Source of the DNA: CAZTAR01 sp043813895
GTDB taxonomy: Bacteria > Planctomycetota > Phycisphaerae > UBA1845 > UTPLA1
Length of the DNA stretch: 7,764 nt
Direction: 5' to 3'
Assembly (NCBI GenBank): GCA_043813895.1
Contig: JBDRKQ010000197.1
Span: 1 to 7,764, forward strand
In this document: piece by piece, positions 5,903-7,764 of the stretch
Layout: every line of letters begins with the position of its first letter
Numbering within the stretch: position 1 is the stretch's first letter
Made by a program: the position numbers and the translations under genes
Notes under the pieces: generated by a model
Told to the model about the DNA's origin: nothing
Seen by the model: only the letters and a program-made list of their open reading frames with translations
The model's database searches: none

Positions 5903-6294
5903 CCCTCTCGATCTTGGACGGGTTCAATGGTCGTGAGGATAGAGTCCTCAGCGCCTCCGCCGCCTCGTCACCGCTCCGGAGAGGCCTCCATCCGGCCGTC
6001 GAGAGGGTACGAGAATGCCAAAAAGCGCCGGATAACTGTGGACCTTCGACGCGTTCTTCGCTACAATGTCCCATAGGTCGTCTTATGCTTGGCGGGCGCG
6101 GCGACCGGGACGCAAGTCCGGAGGGACGGAAACAGCCGAGCGCAAATCCGAAATCGGGTCGGTCGTGTGAGGTCCTCGCACACTCGTTACCGGGCGACCG
6201 CCCTATCAGCGGACCTATCCAAGAGTGGGTATTCGTGTGTATTCCTCGGGACCTTTGGAGCCCCGAGAAGATACCGTGGCGTGGGAGAATTTGA
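5899..6294 (+). CDS. Possible translationally coupled small ORF (131 aa), doubtful
   Basis: The ATG overlaps the subtilase stop as ATGA, and AGGAG (5886-5890) lies 8 bases upstream, a textbook arrangement for translational coupling. The predicted product begins MTLSILDGFNGREDRV and has no signal peptide, membrane segment or recognisable domain. Its first 35 or so codons fit the G/C-ending usage of the neighbours, but later ones include AGA, AGG, ATA, GGA and TTA, and the second half coincides with a candidate promoter and with paired RNA segments. It may therefore be a chance frame over a leader, or a decayed gene. I do not recognise any function. Confidence 0.25.
   Translation: MTLSILDGFNGREDRVLSASAASSPLRRGLHPAVERVRECQKAPDNCGPSTRSSLQCPIGRLMLGGRGDRDASPEGRKQPSANPKSGRSCEVLAHSLPGDRPISGPIQEWVFVCIPRDLWSPEKIPWRGRI
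5934..5950 (+). terminator. Weak hairpin after the subtilase stop
   Basis: TGAGGA (5934-5939) pairs with TCCTCA (5945-5950) around a TAGAG loop. A T-run is lacking, so it is at best an inefficient or factor-dependent terminator, or an mRNA-stabilising hairpin. Confidence 0.25.
6039..6067 (+). promoter_or_regulatory. Candidate sigma70-type promoter of the metalloprotease gene
   Basis: TGGACC (6039-6044) is separated by exactly 17 bases from TACAAT (6062-6067, five of six matches to TATAAT). Transcription start near 6074 would leave a leader of about 263 bases. The same -35 hexamer, spacing and GCTAC-AT -10 context appear ahead of mmsA at 65-93, which raises confidence in both. Confidence 0.5.
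6101..6183 (+). ncRNA. Candidate structured RNA element in the metalloprotease leader
   Basis: A closing stem pairs CGACC (6102-6106) with GGTCG (6161-6165), with a further G-U pair possible outside it. Inside it are GGAC-GCAA-GTCC (6108-6119, a GNRA tetraloop), a short CGG/CCG hairpin (6127-6129 with 6136-6138, loop AAACAG) and ATCCG-AAAT-CGGGT (6146-6159). Directly after the closing stem, TGTG (6166-6169) pairs with CACA (6179-6182). This is a multi-branch fold typical of cis-regulatory RNAs, but I match it to no known riboswitch class. The pairing is by eye and not tested by covariation. Confidence 0.35.
6228..6275 (+). repeat. Two-tier hairpin in the metalloprotease leader
   Basis: An outer stem GGTAT (6228-6232) with ATACC (6271-6275) encloses an inner stem CTCGGG (6245-6250) with CCCGAG (6262-6267). 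It is not immediately followed by a T-run; the T-rich segments CCTTTTG and CGTTTTTCC come more than 20 bases later, so it is not a canonical attenuator. Confidence 0.4.
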
Positions 6295-6336
6295 ATCCTT
6301 TTGTCGTTTTTCCATTTAATCAAACAGGAGACCATT

Positions 6337-7764
6337 ATGGCTCGTCGCTTACTCGCCGGTTGCTATGCCGTCGCGATGCTCGCGTGTGCGATTCTCGTGA
6401 TTACAAGCCAACCCTCGGCAGCACAACCAGAAGACGCGGGATCCCGGGGCGATGTCCCGGGCACTCACTCCGCGCACATGATCTACCGACAACCCGGTCC
6501 TGTCTTGAACAGTACGCTCTACGCGGATGGTGCGAGCGTTCAGTTCGACACGGTGATTGAAACGCGACCGATATGCGGGAGCGACTGCTCGGCCATCACG
6601 CTCGACGATCTCCGAGAAGTTGCAGCGTCGCACCGCCGGTACTTCGATGACCCCGACGATGGTTCACAAGACGGGGGGCCGCGTGATGGCGGCGAACCGC
6701 GGTCCGGACTGGATATCGTCTTCAATGTGTCAGGCGATCCCCCTGGCGCCCAGGCTGCAATCGACGCGGTAGAGGCATACATCGAGAGCGTTTTCTCGGA
6801 CCCAATCACCGTCACGATCAATTTGAGCTTCAGCGACTTGCCGTCAGGTGTGTTGGGCTGGACCAGTGTCTCCTACGCCGGCAACATTTCCTGGCCAATC
6901 GCACGAACAGGGCTGATCAACGGGATGGACGTGAGCGACTACATCCAAGACTATCTGCCGTTGGTGTCCGGGACCTACATTCCGGTTCGGTACAATGGGG
7001 GCAGCTCGTCTGTCACGAACGAGAATAGTGTGTATGTCGCCCGCGCGAACTACAACGCGACGATCGGCACGTCTAGCGGCACCGCCGCCAGCATGGAGAT
7101 CAACACGGACTTCTCGTGGGACTACACCCCACCCTCCATCAGCGGATACTGTTTTCAGTCCGTGCTGGCGCATGAGGTCGGACATGCCCTGGGCTTCGTT
7201 TCGGCGGCGGACAGCACATCAGGCGGATACATGGAGTTAATGGACATATATCGCTTCCAGAGAACCGACGGATCCGGCGATTACAACCCGGACTCGGTCG
7301 CAGAGTTCGAAACCACCGCCCGCCTGGTTGACTACAACACGCCGAATGACGACCACAACACGGTCCTCTACGAGTGGGGCGGGGTGGAGGTCGAATACCG
7401 GATGGCGGACGGCGATCCGGATCAAGCCTCTCACTTTCGGCAAGGGGTCTACGCGATTATGCAGCCGGCTATGGGCTATGGCACCACCTTCTATCCGGAT
7501 TTCTATAAAACGCCGGACATCGCTGTCTTCGACGCGATAGGGTGGGATGACACCGGCCACCTTCCGGACAACAACGAATGCAGCTCCGCAACCGAAGTCG
7601 GCAACGGCACCTTCGGGGGGACCACCGCGTTCGCCACCAACAACGGATCGGCCAGTTGCGGCCTATCCAACAGCTCGCCGGACGTTTGGTATACGTGGAC
7701 GAGCGGGCCGAGCGGGACGTTGATCGCGGAGACGTGCGCCTCCGCCTACGACACGGTCATCTCC
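6337..7764 (+). CDS. Secreted zinc metalloprotease with beta-sandwich module, 3' end cut by window
   Basis: The frame is open for 476 codons to the window end. The start is supported by AGGAG (6326-6330) with a 6-base spacer. Residues 1-29 are a Sec signal peptide (RR, hydrophobic core, PSAA before Gln30). An acidic, Gly-rich linker follows (about 103-120). The zinc site is HEVGHALGF (His279, Glu280, His283), followed by SAAD with Asp292; the region downstream (YMELMDIYRF, AIMQPAMGYG, FDAIGWD) fits the family I know as NF038122-type metalloproteases. From about residue 411 a Cys-containing module begins (NNECSSA, NGSASCG, SSPDVWYTW, ETCASAYDT), a beta-sandwich type repeated in planctomycete exoproteins; it is cut by the window edge, so more copies or a dockerin-like tail may follow. 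It should be an extracellular endopeptidase, adjacent to the subtilase but probably with its own promoter. Confidence 0.88.
   Translation, partial: MARRLLAGCYAVAMLACAILVITSQPSAAQPEDAGSRGDVPGTHSAHMIYRQPGPVLNSTLYADGASVQFDTVIETRPICGSDCSAITLDDLREVAASHRRYFDDPDDGSQDGGPRDGGEPRSGLDIVFNVSGDPPGAQAAIDAVEAYIESVFSDPITVTINLSFSDLPSGVLGWTSVSYAGNISWPIARTGLINGMDVSDYIQDYLPLVSGTYIPVRYNGGSSSVTNENSVYVARANYNATIGTSSGTAASMEINTDFSWDYTPPSISGYCFQSVLAHEVGHALGFVSAADSTSGGYMELMDIYRFQRTDGSGDYNPDSVAEFETTARLVDYNTPNDDHNTVLYEWGGVEVEYRMADGDPDQASHFRQGVYAIMQPAMGYGTTFYPDFYKTPDIAVFDAIGWDDTGHLPDNNECSSATEVGNGTFGGTTAFATNNGSASCGLSNSSPDVWYTWTSGPSGTLIAETCASAYDTVIS

Larger units (their letters stand above)
5903..6336. other. 434-base interval between the two protease genes
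   Basis: This stretch holds a small hairpin just after the subtilase (5934-5950), a possible coupled ORF (5899-6294), a good candidate promoter (6039-6067), a compact multi-hairpin element (6101-6183), a long-range hairpin (6228-6275), and then an A/T-rich unstructured run (about 6288-6325) leading to the metalloprotease ribosome-binding site. I favour the reading of a promoter plus a leader of about 263 bases. Confidence 0.55.

Noticed and set aside
6108..6119. c-di-GMP-I (GEMM) riboswitch suggested by GGGACGCAA
   Set aside because: The conserved GGGCAAACC part, the GAAA-loop hairpin before it and the following receptor stem are absent; the bases form a simple GGAC-GCAA-GTCC hairpin.
6291..6320. 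Promoter TTGAAT-N18-TTTAAT just before the metalloprotease
   Set aside because: The hexamers are fair, but transcription would begin within the ribosome-binding site (6326-6330), giving a nearly leaderless mRNA; the promoter at 6039-6067 fits better.
1..7764. CRISPR array, insertion sequence, prophage, tRNA or rRNA
   Set aside because: I found no regularly spaced direct repeats, transposase or integrase motifs, terminal inverted repeats with target duplications, or conserved RNA gene sequences.

Overview
The window looks like chromosomal DNA (GC-rich, with G/C-biased third codon positions) from a planctomycete, most likely an uncultured Phycisphaerae-like lineage. This is inferred from protein architecture: a secreted protease ending in a short dockerin-like duplicated Ca2+-loop domain, and a second secreted protease carrying a Cys-rich beta-sandwich module (SSPDVWYTW), both styles common in planctomycete exoproteins. 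No marker gene is present, so the phylum is not proven.

Layout. (1) 1-1634: a short upstream region with a near-perfect palindrome and a candidate promoter, then a complete CoA-acylating methylmalonate-semialdehyde dehydrogenase (mmsA, +). (2) 1700-2527: a class I SAM-dependent methyltransferase on the minus strand, converging on mmsA and closed by a small intrinsic terminator. (3) 2528-2704: a divergent promoter region between the methyltransferase and a PilZ gene. (4) 2705-3133: a small single-domain PilZ protein (+). (5) 3134-3577: 444 bases without a convincing gene, holding a REP-like hairpin, two perfect 12-bp palindromes spaced 30 bp centre to centre, a candidate promoter and a leader hairpin. 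(6) 3578-5902: a large secreted subtilase of the KP-43 type with two tandem propeptide-like segments, a catalytic domain, a C-terminal beta-barrel and a dockerin-like tail. (7) 5903-6336: 434 bases holding either a translationally coupled small ORF or, more likely, a promoter plus a long structured mRNA leader. (8) 6337 to the end: a secreted zinc metalloprotease, cut by the window edge.

How the genes relate. mmsA and the methyltransferase are ordinary single-gene metabolic units with no visible pathway partners here. The PilZ protein is probably a c-di-GMP effector. The two exported proteases are neighbours on the same strand and plausibly serve extracellular protein degradation, but each seems to have its own promoter and long leader, so I do not call them one operon.

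The most useful non-gene signals are: (a) the same promoter skeleton, TGGACC-N17-TAC(C/A)AT, in front of mmsA and of the metalloprotease; (b) a compact multi-hairpin element with a GCAA tetraloop in the metalloprotease leader; (c) an ATGA stop/start overlap with a good ribosome-binding site at the end of the subtilase; and (d) the doubled propeptide of the subtilase. I saw no phage, transposase, CRISPR, tRNA or rRNA sequence, and no system I could call wholly new.
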